A DNA stretch of 40,728 bases from Bauldia sp. GTDB lineage: Bacteria; Pseudomonadota; Alphaproteobacteria; Rhizobiales; Kaistiaceae. This document shows positions 1 to 5,974 of this stretch, piece after piece. The DNA lies in NCBI GenBank assembly GCA_020849325.1, contig JADLGL010000059.1, positions 1 through 40,728 on the forward strand, given 5' to 3'. The position numbers were made by a program, and so were the translations under genes. The first letter of the stretch is position 1, and every line of letters begins with the position of its first letter. The notes beneath the pieces are model-generated. The model did not search any database and was not told the origin of the DNA. It was given only the letters and a program-made list of their open reading frames with translations.

Positions 1-680
1 GCCGGCGGGCCGTCGGCGACGCATTTGCCGTCGTCGAGGACGAGGATGCGGTGGGCGAAGCGGGCGGCCATTGCGAGGTCCTGCAGCACGGCGACGACGG
101 CGACGCCGCTCTCGGCTTCCTCGCGGAGAATCTCGAGCATTTTCAGCTGGTAGCGCGCGTCGAGCGCGGCCGTCGGCTCGTCGGCGAGGAGCACCGGGGC
201 GCCGACCGCCAGCACGCGGGCGAGGGCGACGCGGGCTTTTTCGCCGCCGGAGAGGGTGGTGACGGAGCGGTCGGCGAAGTCGGCGACGTCGGCGACTTCC
301 ATCGCCCGCTCGACCACGTCGCGGTCGTCGCGCGGGAGATGGCGGGCGCCGCTGCCGTGGGGGATTCTCCCGAGGGCGACGATGTCGGCGACCGGCATCG
401 GCCAGTGGAATTCGTGGCCCTGCGGGAGGTACGCGATGGCGCGGGCGCGGGTGCGGCCGTCGAGATCGGTGATCGGCACGCCGCCGACATTGATCTCGCC
501 CCAGGATTCGCCGAGGCCGGCGAGCGCCCGGACGAGCGAAGTCTTTCCCGCGCCGTTCGGGCCGACGAGGATGGTGAAATCGCCGCGGTGAAAGCTCTTG
601 TCGAGGTTCTGGACGATCCAGCGGCCATCAAAGCTCACCGCGAGGCCGCGGGTCTGCAAGGCCGGTCCCTGCTGCTTCAT
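1..680 (-). CDS. FecE/BtuD-type ABC transporter ATP-binding protein (3' end beyond window)
   Basis: This is the ATPase of a siderophore/heme/cobalamin-type importer, expected to bind the cytoplasmic face of the adjacent FecCD permease. About 226 residues are visible and the C-terminus lies outside the window. I read a Walker A GPNGAGKTS (residues 40-48), a Q-loop Gln at 87, the signature LSGGEKAR (143-150), Walker B VLLADEP (163-169) and a D-loop. The ATG overlaps the permease stop as ATGA, so the two are translationally coupled. The odd feature is the switch (H-loop) position. Where the family has VLHDL, this protein reads VLQDL with Gln at residue 200, encoded by CTG on the plus strand at 81-83. 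The other three ABC ATPases in the window keep His there. The substrate (iron complex or cobalamin) cannot be told from sequence. Confidence 0.9.
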   Translation of the reverse strand, partial: MKQQGPALQTRGLAVSFDGRWIVQNLDKSFHRGDFTILVGPNGAGKTSLVRALAGLGESWGEINVGGVPITDLDGRTRARAIAYLPQGHEFHWPMPVADIVALGRIPHGSGARHLPRDDRDVVERAMEVADVADFADRSVTTLSGGEKARVALARVLAVGAPVLLADEPTAALDARYQLKMLEILREEAESGVAVVAVLQDLAMAARFAHRILVLDDGKCVADGPP

Positions 681-1723
681 GCGGTTGCTCCGCCCGGCGT
701 CCGCTGCCGTCGGAGGATCATAGCAACAAAGAACGGCGCGCCAATCAGTGTCGTGATGATGCCGACCTTGATCTCGTCCTGCGACGGGATCAGCCGGACG
801 GCGATGTCACAGGCGAGAAGGAGCGCGGCACCCGCGAGCGCCGCCGGGAAGAGGAGCCGCGCCGGGTCGAACTTGGTCAGCGGGCGGACGAGGTTCGGCG
901 CGACGAGGCCGACGAAGCCGATGGCGCCGGAGACGGCGACCGCGGCGCCCACGCCCATCGCAACGCCGAGGACGACGCGGATGCGCACCCGGCGCATGTC
1001 GACGCCGAGGCTCATCGCGGCATCCTCGCCGAGCGTGAGGGCGCGGAAGGCGGCGCGATCCCAGTAGAGGAGAACCCAGCTCGCCAGCACGAAGGGAAGG
1101 GCGATCGCGACGTGCTGCATGCTGCGATCTTCCAGCGAGCCGAGGAGCCAGAAGGCGATTTCGAGCGCCGCGAAAGGGTTCGGAGCAAGGTTCAGGGCGA
1201 GCGCCGTGCCGGCGGAGGCGAGGGCGCCGACGGCAAAACCGGTCAGCATCAGCTGCGAGAGGTTGGCGCGCGGGCCGGCCACGATGACGAGGAGGCCGAC
1301 CGACAGGAGCGCGCCCGCCATCGCGGCCACGGGCAGCACCGAGGAGAGGGCGCCGGTGAGGCCGAGCGCGATCACCGCCACGGCCGCGAAGGCGGCGGCG
1401 GACGGGGCGCCGAAGAGATAGGGCGACGCCATCGGGTTGCGAAGAAGGCCCTGGAGCGCCGCGCCGGCGAGGCCGAGCGTCGCGCCGATCACGACGGCGA
1501 GGATGGAGCGCGGCAGCCGGACGTCCTGGACGATGACGGCAGCCGTCGGATCGGCGCCGCCGAAGAGGCCGCCGAACACGGCGGCCGGGGAGAGGCCGTA
1601 GTCGCCGACCGCGAGCGAGATGACGAAGAGGATCGCGACGATGGCGATGAGCGGCAGCGGCAGGGCGACGAAGCCGGACAGCCAGGGCGGCAGGCCGGCC
1701 GGCACCGGCGGGCGGTTCACCAC
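677..1723 (-). CDS. FecCD/BtuC-family ABC transporter permease
   Basis: This 348-residue polytopic inner-membrane protein forms the translocation channel of an iron-complex or cobalamin importer. The FecCD/BtuC family is recognised by the pattern VRLPRSILAVVIGATLGLAG near residue 67, QGLLRNPMASP shortly after it, and GAIGFVGLVAPNLVR near residue 265, in a protein with roughly nine to ten hydrophobic segments. The start is GTG at 1723. Upstream in-frame sequence offers no better start, and the N-terminus has family length. The start overlaps the stop of a 24-codon ORF with a strong ribosome-binding site, so translation may be coupled to it. The stop overlaps the ATPase start (ATGA). The cognate binding protein is divergent at 1858. 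Confidence 0.93.
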   Translation of the reverse strand: MVNRPPVPAGLPPWLSGFVALPLPLIAIVAILFVISLAVGDYGLSPAAVFGGLFGGADPTAAVIVQDVRLPRSILAVVIGATLGLAGAALQGLLRNPMASPYLFGAPSAAAFAAVAVIALGLTGALSSVLPVAAMAGALLSVGLLVIVAGPRANLSQLMLTGFAVGALASAGTALALNLAPNPFAALEIAFWLLGSLEDRSMQHVAIALPFVLASWVLLYWDRAAFRALTLGEDAAMSLGVDMRRVRIRVVLGVAMGVGAAVAVSGAIGFVGLVAPNLVRPLTKFDPARLLFPAALAGAALLLACDIAVRLIPSQDEIKVGIITTLIGAPFFVAMILRRQRTPGGATA

Positions 1724-1791
1724 GCGGACGCCATCCCGCAGCGAGGCTCGCGCCCCCCGGCGCGCCGCATCGTGCTAGACACATCCGACAT
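1717..1791 (-). CDS. Possible 24-residue leader peptide upstream of the FecCD permease
   Basis: A 24-codon frame starts at ATG 1791 and ends in TGA at 1719-1717, inside the overlapping GTGGTGA that begins the permease. It has a better ribosome-binding site (AAGGAG, 8 nt before ATG) than the permease, which has no clear one of its own. The encoded peptide begins MSDVSSTM and is rich in Arg and Gly, with no hydrophobic segment. The arrangement fits translational coupling or a leader ORF controlling the importer. The start codon lies inside a perfect 7+1+7 palindrome. No family is recognised. It could also be chance: the frame is short, and GC-rich DNA gives such frames easily. Confidence 0.35.
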   Translation of the reverse strand: MSDVSSTMRRAGGREPRCGMASAW

Positions 1792-1799
1792 GATGTCGG
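1785..1799. promoter_or_regulatory. 15-nt palindrome, candidate operator between divergent importer genes
   Basis: CCGACAT-G-ATGTCGG is a perfect 7-bp inverted repeat around one base. It lies in the only intergenic space between the divergent permease and binding-protein genes, where an operator controlling both directions would be expected. Its single-base centre makes an RNA hairpin unlikely and suits a dimeric DNA-binding protein. It does not match the Irr, RirA/iron-rhizobial or Fur/Mur boxes I know, so the regulator is unknown. No cobalamin-riboswitch-like leader is seen. Confidence 0.4.
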
Positions 1800-1857
1800 C
1801 TCCTTCCGCCCGCGCCGGGCGCCCGGAATGTCCAGCGTGCCCAACCCATTGCGGCGC

Positions 1858-2751
1858 ATGATACGCGCTCTCCGCCCGCGAAAGAACAGCCTTCGCCGCG
1901 ATACGGCAAAGACGCTGCGGCGATGCATCCGCTTGCCGGTTGCCGTCCTTGCGGCCGTTCTGGCGGCGGCGCCGGTCTCGGCGCAGGCGCCGCCGGCGCG
2001 GGTGGTGTCGCTGGCGCTCTGCGCCGACCAGATGCTGATTGCGCTCGCCGATCCCCGCCAGATCGCGTCCCTCTCCTACCGCGCGACCGACCCGGCGATG
2101 TCGTTCTATGCCGCCGAGGCCGAGTCCTATCCGCACGCGGCGCGGAGCGCCGAATCGGTGATCCGGCTCCGACCGGACCTCGTGATGGTGGATTCCGCGA
2201 CGCCCGCCGCGACCCGCGACCTCCTCATCCGCCTCGGCTACCGGCTCGCGGACGTCGACCCGGTAGCCAATATCGACGGCGCGATCACGCAGATCGAAGC
2301 GATCGCCGATCTCCTCGGCCAGCACGAGCGCGGGGCGGCGCTGGCGCAGCTCGTCGCCTCGGCGCGGTTCCAGGCCTATGACGCGAACTGGGGTCTCACC
2401 GCCGCCTATGTCCGCCGCCGCGGCTTCGTTGCCGGCGAGACGGAGCTCGTGTCGGACATCCTCCGCGTCATCGGCCTCAACAATGCCGGCGACGCGCTGG
2501 TGGGACGCGAGGGCGGCTACCTGACCCTCGAACAGCTCGTGGCTGCGCCCCCCGATTTCCTCATCGTGCCGGATGCGGATCCCGCCATCGTCGACCAGGG
2601 CGTGGCCTTCCTCGAGCACCCGGCGCTGATCGCCCTCTTCCCGCCGGAGCGGCGGATCGAGCTGCCGGAACGTCTGACCGCGTGCGGCGGTCCCTCGCTG
2701 CCCGAGGCGATCCGCCTCCTCGGTTCCGAGTTCCGGCGTGTCAGGCCCTGA
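1858..2751 (+). CDS. ABC transporter periplasmic substrate-binding protein (BtuF/FepB-like)
   Basis: This is a periplasmic binding protein of the helical-backbone (TroA/BtuF) class, presumably delivering substrate to the divergent FecCD permease. From ATG 1858 it has 297 residues. A basic N-terminal stretch is followed by a hydrophobic signal segment (LPVAVLAAVLAAAPVSAQA), and then the class pattern ARVVSLALCADQMLIALADP, IRLRPDLVMVD and GGYLTLEQLVAAPPDFLIV. The n-region before the signal is unusually long (about 25 residues), so a later TTG start at 1933 is possible; ATG 1828 is a third in-frame choice. Its 3' end overlaps the next gene by 14 nt. The ligand is undetermined. The split, divergent layout suggests shared control through the palindrome at 1785-1799. 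Confidence 0.85.
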   Translation: MIRALRPRKNSLRRDTAKTLRRCIRLPVAVLAAVLAAAPVSAQAPPARVVSLALCADQMLIALADPRQIASLSYRATDPAMSFYAAEAESYPHAARSAESVIRLRPDLVMVDSATPAATRDLLIRLGYRLADVDPVANIDGAITQIEAIADLLGQHERGAALAQLVASARFQAYDANWGLTAAYVRRRGFVAGETELVSDILRVIGLNNAGDALVGREGGYLTLEQLVAAPPDFLIVPDADPAIVDQGVAFLEHPALIALFPPERRIELPERLTACGGPSLPEAIRLLGSEFRRVRP

Positions 2752-3604
2752 TGCCGCGGGCGAGCGAGCGCCCGTGACCCCCGCCCCCGACCGCGAGGAC
2801 GCGCCGCCGCGGCGGCGATGGCGGACGATCGCGATCGCATTGGCGGTTCTCGCGGCTGCCGGCGTCGCGATCTGGCTGGCCTGGCCCTATCTCTCCGTCT
2901 TCACCGATCCCGACCGGGCACGGGCGCTGATCGAGAGCGCAGGGGCCCTCGGCCCGCTCATCTTCATCGGGCTCCAGATCATCCAGGTGTTCGTGGCGCC
3001 CATCCCCGGCCAGGTGACGGCGCTCGCCGGCGGACTCCTCTTCGGGCCGTGGCTCGGTCTCCTCTACACGATGATCGGTGCCGCGATCGGCTTCACGCTG
3101 ATCTTCGTCCTCGTGCGGCGGTTCGGGCGGCCTTTCGTCGAAAAATTCGTGAGTGGCGATCTCATCGAACGGTTCGACGCCCTCGCGCGGCGGGGTGGCG
3201 CGTTCGTCCTCCTCCTCGTCTTCCTGCTGCCGGCCTTCCCCGACGACATCATCTCGTTCGTGGCCGGGCTGACGCCGATCCCGATCAGGACGCTCCTCCT
3301 CGTCTCGCTCGCCGGGCGGCTGCCCGGCTACGCCGTGCTCGCCTTCACCGGCGACGCTCTGGCGGCCGACAATCTCAACGTCGTGATCGTGGTGGCGATC
3401 GCGCTCGTGGCGATCGGCGGCGTCGCCTTCTGGAAGCGCGACTGGCTGATGGAGATGGCGCGGAGCGGCCGGCCCATCGCCTTCATCCGCGAGAGATGGA
3501 CCCTCTCCCCGCTGCGGACCGCCATCCTTGCCGCGGTTCTCGTTGCCGCGGTCGTCGGCCTCTACTTCCTCGCGACGGGCGACCCGCTCGGCGAAGGACT
3601 GTAG
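2738..3604 (+). CDS. TVP38/TMEM64 (DedA-like, SNARE-associated) membrane protein
   Basis: This 288-residue integral membrane protein belongs to the TVP38/TMEM64 family, a relative of DedA proteins implicated in lipid or undecaprenyl-phosphate movement. After a charged cytoplasmic N-terminus comes a hydrophobic segment (about 31-50). The family core follows: VAPIPGQVTALAGGLLFGPWLG around residues 87-108, then a re-entrant-like second half with LLPAFPDDIISFVAGLTPI near 162-180. A final hydrophobic helix is at the C-terminus. The start is GTG at 2738, overlapping the binding-protein stop by 14 nt; no in-frame ATG exists before the core. Coupling to the importer gene suggests co-expression, but no functional link is known. 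The physiological substrate is unknown. Confidence 0.85.
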   Translation: MSGPDAAGERAPVTPAPDREDAPPRRRWRTIAIALAVLAAAGVAIWLAWPYLSVFTDPDRARALIESAGALGPLIFIGLQIIQVFVAPIPGQVTALAGGLLFGPWLGLLYTMIGAAIGFTLIFVLVRRFGRPFVEKFVSGDLIERFDALARRGGAFVLLLVFLLPAFPDDIISFVAGLTPIPIRTLLLVSLAGRLPGYAVLAFTGDALAADNLNVVIVVAIALVAIGGVAFWKRDWLMEMARSGRPIAFIRERWTLSPLRTAILAAVLVAAVVGLYFLATGDPLGEGL

Positions 3605-3614
3605 TCGGCGCGGA

Positions 3615-3875
3615 TCACGTCCCGTTCCGGCCGTCCGGCTGCTCGCCGCGGCCACGCCACCAGCGGACGACGCTCACCGTGGCGCGGCGATTGAAGCGGC
3701 GGATCGTGGGGCTGTCGGTCGACAGGACCATCAGGCCGACCGGGACCATCCAGAATCCGACGAGCGGCAGGAACCCGACTGCGCCGCCGGCGACGAGGCC
3801 GGCGCCCATTGCGGTCCGGACGACGCGGTTCTCCGGCAGCGGGATCGATTTCTTGCCGACTCGAAGGCGGGGCAT
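3615..3875 (-). CDS. Small two-segment membrane protein
   Basis: This 86-residue protein starts at ATG 3875 behind a clear GAGGAG ribosome-binding site (5-6 nt spacing). It has a basic N-terminus and a hydrophobic hairpin of about 35 residues (MGAGLVAGGAVGFLPLVGFW and the following MVPVGLMVL). The cytoplasmic-looking tail is rich in Arg and Trp. The layout of Gly/Pro-rich hairpin, LST/D and then an R-rich tail resembles small PGPGW-type membrane proteins, but the PGPGW motif itself is absent, so I leave it unnamed. It converges on the TVP38-family gene, with 10 nt between the stops. No function can be assigned. Confidence 0.7.
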   Translation of the reverse strand: MPRLRVGKKSIPLPENRVVRTAMGAGLVAGGAVGFLPLVGFWMVPVGLMVLSTDSPTIRRFNRRATVSVVRWWRGRGEQPDGRNGT

Positions 3876-3992
3876 CGGAGCTCCTCGCGGCCACGCGCCG
3901 CTCCCACCGATGTGGGGGCGCGCCGCCGCGGGACAAGCCGGGGAGAGTGGCGAGTGGCAAATCTGGCCGGGCCGCACGGCTCGGCCTGAAGC

Positions 3993-4026
3993 AAAAAGGG
4001 GCCGGGCTCGTCGCCCGACCCCTTTT
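3993..4026 (-). terminator. Rho-independent terminator of tRNA-Asn
   Basis: Reading the minus strand just past the tRNA 3' end, there is an inverted repeat AAAAGGGGTCGGGC / GCCCGGCCCCTTTT with a 5-nt loop and one internal mismatch, ending in a run of T. This is a classic intrinsic terminator only a few bases downstream of the tRNA. Confidence 0.9.
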
Positions 4027-4030
4027 CAAT

Positions 4031-4106
4031 TGGCTCCCCGGGTTGGACTCGAACCAACGACCATTCGATTAACAGTCGAATGCTCTACCAGCTGAGCTAC
4101 CGAGGA
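4031..4106 (-). tRNA. tRNA-Asn (anticodon GTT)
   Basis: The 76-nt minus-strand sequence folds into a standard cloverleaf: acceptor TCCTCGG/CCGGGGA, D-arm GCTC-AGCTGGTA-GAGC, anticodon arm TTCGA-CTGTTAA-TCGAA with anticodon GTT, and T-arm GTTGG-TTCGAGT-CCAAC. A genomically encoded CCA end follows discriminator G. The anticodon reads Asn codons AAC/AAU. It stands alone, with its own terminator, between two minus-strand protein genes. Confidence 0.98.
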
Positions 4107-4244
4107 ACGGCGATGCCGCGGGCGTGCCTATAGCAAAGGCCCGCTTCGATTGCCAAGCGGGAATGCCGGGAGCGGCGTCTCGGTCGCACTTCGGTCCATC
4201 GGGAGGTCACGACGGCGGGTGGCAGGCCGGCACGATCGCCGCGG

Positions 4245-4922
4245 TCAGCGGCGCGGGGCCAACAGGAGTGTCGATCGATCGAGCTTCAGCGGGGGCCGTC
4301 CGGCGCATTCCCGGACCATGCCGCTCAGCGTCTCCCAAACACCGGGCGGGCGGACGCCGATTTCGGCGAGTCGGGAGGCGTTGAGCGCCGCGGTCCGGTC
4401 GACGAACTCGCCGACGGTCGCAAGTCCGGCCGGCATGGATCGGCTGTGGCGGTCGAGAGCGAAGAACGCGAGGCCCGTCGCGGCGATGGCGAGACCGCCG
4501 AACAGCGTTGGCGGCGCGCCCGCGGCGATGGCAAGCAGGAGTCCGAGCGGCACCAGCGCGAGGCTCGTTTGGCCATAGGTCACGGTCCGCACCGGCAGGC
4601 GCAGTCCGGTTCCGGTGGCGAGGCGCCGCCAAAGCCCCTCAGGAGCCCGCTCGAAGAGCGTCGGAAGCGGCATGTCGGGACGAAACTCCGCACGCGGCAG
4701 GCCGGAGAACCGACGCATCCGGTTGAAGACGAAGAGCGAGGCGCAAGGACCTTGCGGGTGTTGCCACGCCGCCGGCGAATGACGGCAGACGACGTCATGA
4801 AGATCGCCGAAGGTCAGGCATCGCTCTGCTTCGGCGCCGCTGACTTTGATCCTGAAGGTTGTCTCGATGTCTTCGAGGAGCTGGACGGTGTCTTCCGGAT
4901 CGATTGCGAGTGTTTCTGGCAT
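4245..4922 (-). CDS. Unknown protein: acyl-carrier-like N-terminal domain plus membrane segments
   Basis: 225 residues. The first 50 or so residues resemble an acyl carrier protein fold (DTVQLLEDIETTFRIKVS, then a short helix LTFGDLHDVVC) but have no DSL serine, so no phosphopantetheine attachment site is visible. A conserved-looking middle follows (FNRMRRFSGLP, RPDMPLPTLF, GLRLP), then a hydrophobic pair of segments (about 124-160). The C-terminal part repeats the ACP-helix look (TVGEFVDRTAALNASRL). Similar ACP-like/membrane proteins occur in other bacteria without assigned function; that statement is from memory. The start is ATG 4922 with no ribosome-binding site. A promoter at 4929-4956 would place the transcript start on the ATG. 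Orphan gene, downstream of nothing obviously related. Confidence 0.7.
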   Translation of the reverse strand: MPETLAIDPEDTVQLLEDIETTFRIKVSGAEAERCLTFGDLHDVVCRHSPAAWQHPQGPCASLFVFNRMRRFSGLPRAEFRPDMPLPTLFERAPEGLWRRLATGTGLRLPVRTVTYGQTSLALVPLGLLLAIAAGAPPTLFGGLAIAATGLAFFALDRHSRSMPAGLATVGEFVDRTAALNASRLAEIGVRPPGVWETLSGMVRECAGRPPLKLDRSTLLLAPRR

Positions 4923-5308
4923 GCATGGAGCCTAGCACGGCGCGACCCCTTGGCAATGCTTCGGCGGCAGGTGCGTCTATGCGTTGGGTGCATGGCAAGG
5001 CGGGCGGAAGGGAGCGGAGCGGACGACGCCTGCGATTCAGTCGGCCCGATCAGGAGCAGATCGCCGGTCACCCCGACGCGCCCACGACAAGTAAAAGGCC
5101 CGGTCGCCCTTAAACAATTCGCCAACCACGCGCAGGGAATCACCACGCCCAAAGGCGGCCTTTTCTGCGGCCCGCGACGTTTACTAACGTGTTGGCGACG
5201 GCCCCCGAGTCTATGTGACCGCCGCGCCCACAAGAAACGACGAGAGGCGCGAACCGTTTCACCTTCGCTCCGCCGTGTCGAGGCGGGTGTCTGTCTGGAG
5301 TTCGTCCG
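4923..5308. other. Intergenic region with no gene recognised
   Basis: This 386-nt divergent intergenic region contains the minus-strand promoter described at 4929-4956. It also has an AT-richer patch (about 5085-5190) with a small inverted repeat ACGTT-TACT-AACGT at 5177-5190 that could be an operator for the lipoprotein gene. I find no convincing ORF or RNA gene here. Confidence 0.5.
4929..4956 (-). promoter_or_regulatory. Candidate sigma-70 promoter, predicted leaderless transcript
   Basis: On the minus strand TTGCCA (4956-4951) and TAGGCT (4934-4929) are separated by 16 nt. The expected +1, about 7 nt beyond the -10 box, coincides with the ATG at 4922, and no Shine-Dalgarno sequence precedes that ATG. 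This suggests a leaderless mRNA. The prediction is by eye only. Confidence 0.45.
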
Positions 5309-5797
5309 ATGGCTTTCAAGATCGTGGCCCCGATCGCCGCAGTTTGCATGCTCGCCGGTTGCACGACCACAACCACCACCGATCCCTGGAGCGATGGCGC
5401 CCGCGTCGACACGTGGCAGGGTCTCGACGTCCGGGAGATGATCCCGCCACTCGAACTCTCCGCCGTCGCCAACCACGCGCGGAGCCAGGGCCGGGTCATC
5501 GGCGGCGGCCGCGGCAATGGCGGCGCGTACGTCCTGTCGACGCCGTCCGAACTCGCAAGTGCGTGCGCCAACAGCATCAGCGACGACGCCGCGCTTACCG
5601 GTTGCACCGTCCGCCGCGCCGATACCGGCGGCTACACCTACACGGTGTACGTCAACGAGGCCTATCCGGAATGGTACCGCGAGCTCATCGGCACGCGGGA
5701 GTTCGGTCACGTCGCCCAGTCCGAGCGCGGCATGCCGATCGACCGCGCCGGCTTCACCAGCCCCACCGTCGGCCTGATCGACCGCCTCGGCGGCTAG
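5309..5797 (+). CDS. Predicted lipoprotein with a degenerate HExxH-like motif
   Basis: 162 residues starting at ATG 5309 behind GGAG (8 nt). The N-terminus is a lipoprotein signal peptide ending in the lipobox LAGC, with Cys18 the predicted lipidated residue. Six Thr residues follow immediately, a flexible tether. The rest looks like a small soluble domain. It carries Cys88 and Cys99, which could form a disulphide, and a C-terminal segment reading IGTREFGHVAQSERG. The R-E-F-G-H at 130-134 resembles the zinc-metallopeptidase helix HExxH with Arg in place of the first His, so it may be a non-catalytic relative, or the likeness may be chance. I do not recognise the family. It is monocistronic, upstream of valS. 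Confidence 0.75.
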   Translation: MAFKIVAPIAAVCMLAGCTTTTTTDPWSDGARVDTWQGLDVREMIPPLELSAVANHARSQGRVIGGGRGNGGAYVLSTPSELASACANSISDDAALTGCTVRRADTGGYTYTVYVNEAYPEWYRELIGTREFGHVAQSERGMPIDRAGFTSPTVGLIDRLGG

Positions 5798-5911
5798 GGC
5801 CTACCTCCGGACTGCGAACTCCGCGTTGTGCAGGGGCGATCCGCGAGGGCGGCGCCGCCTGCCGCGCGCCGCGCTCCGACGGCCGCGGCCCCCGACAATG
5901 GGGGGCGGCGG

Positions 5912-5940
5912 TTGACTTCGCGAGCGGCCGGCCTTTAGGA
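5912..5940 (+). promoter_or_regulatory. Candidate valS sigma-70 promoter
   Basis: TTGACT at 5912-5917 and TTAGGA at 5935-5940 are 17 nt apart. The predicted start, near 5947, leaves a leader of about 28 nt before the valS ATG. No T-box or long leader is present. Confidence 0.5.
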
Positions 5941-5974
5941 CCACTGCGGTACCACCGATCGCGGTCCTTTTCCG

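Noticed and set aside
1724-1857. Cobalamin riboswitch upstream of the importer genes
   Set aside because: The space is too short in both directions and shows no B12-box-like element.
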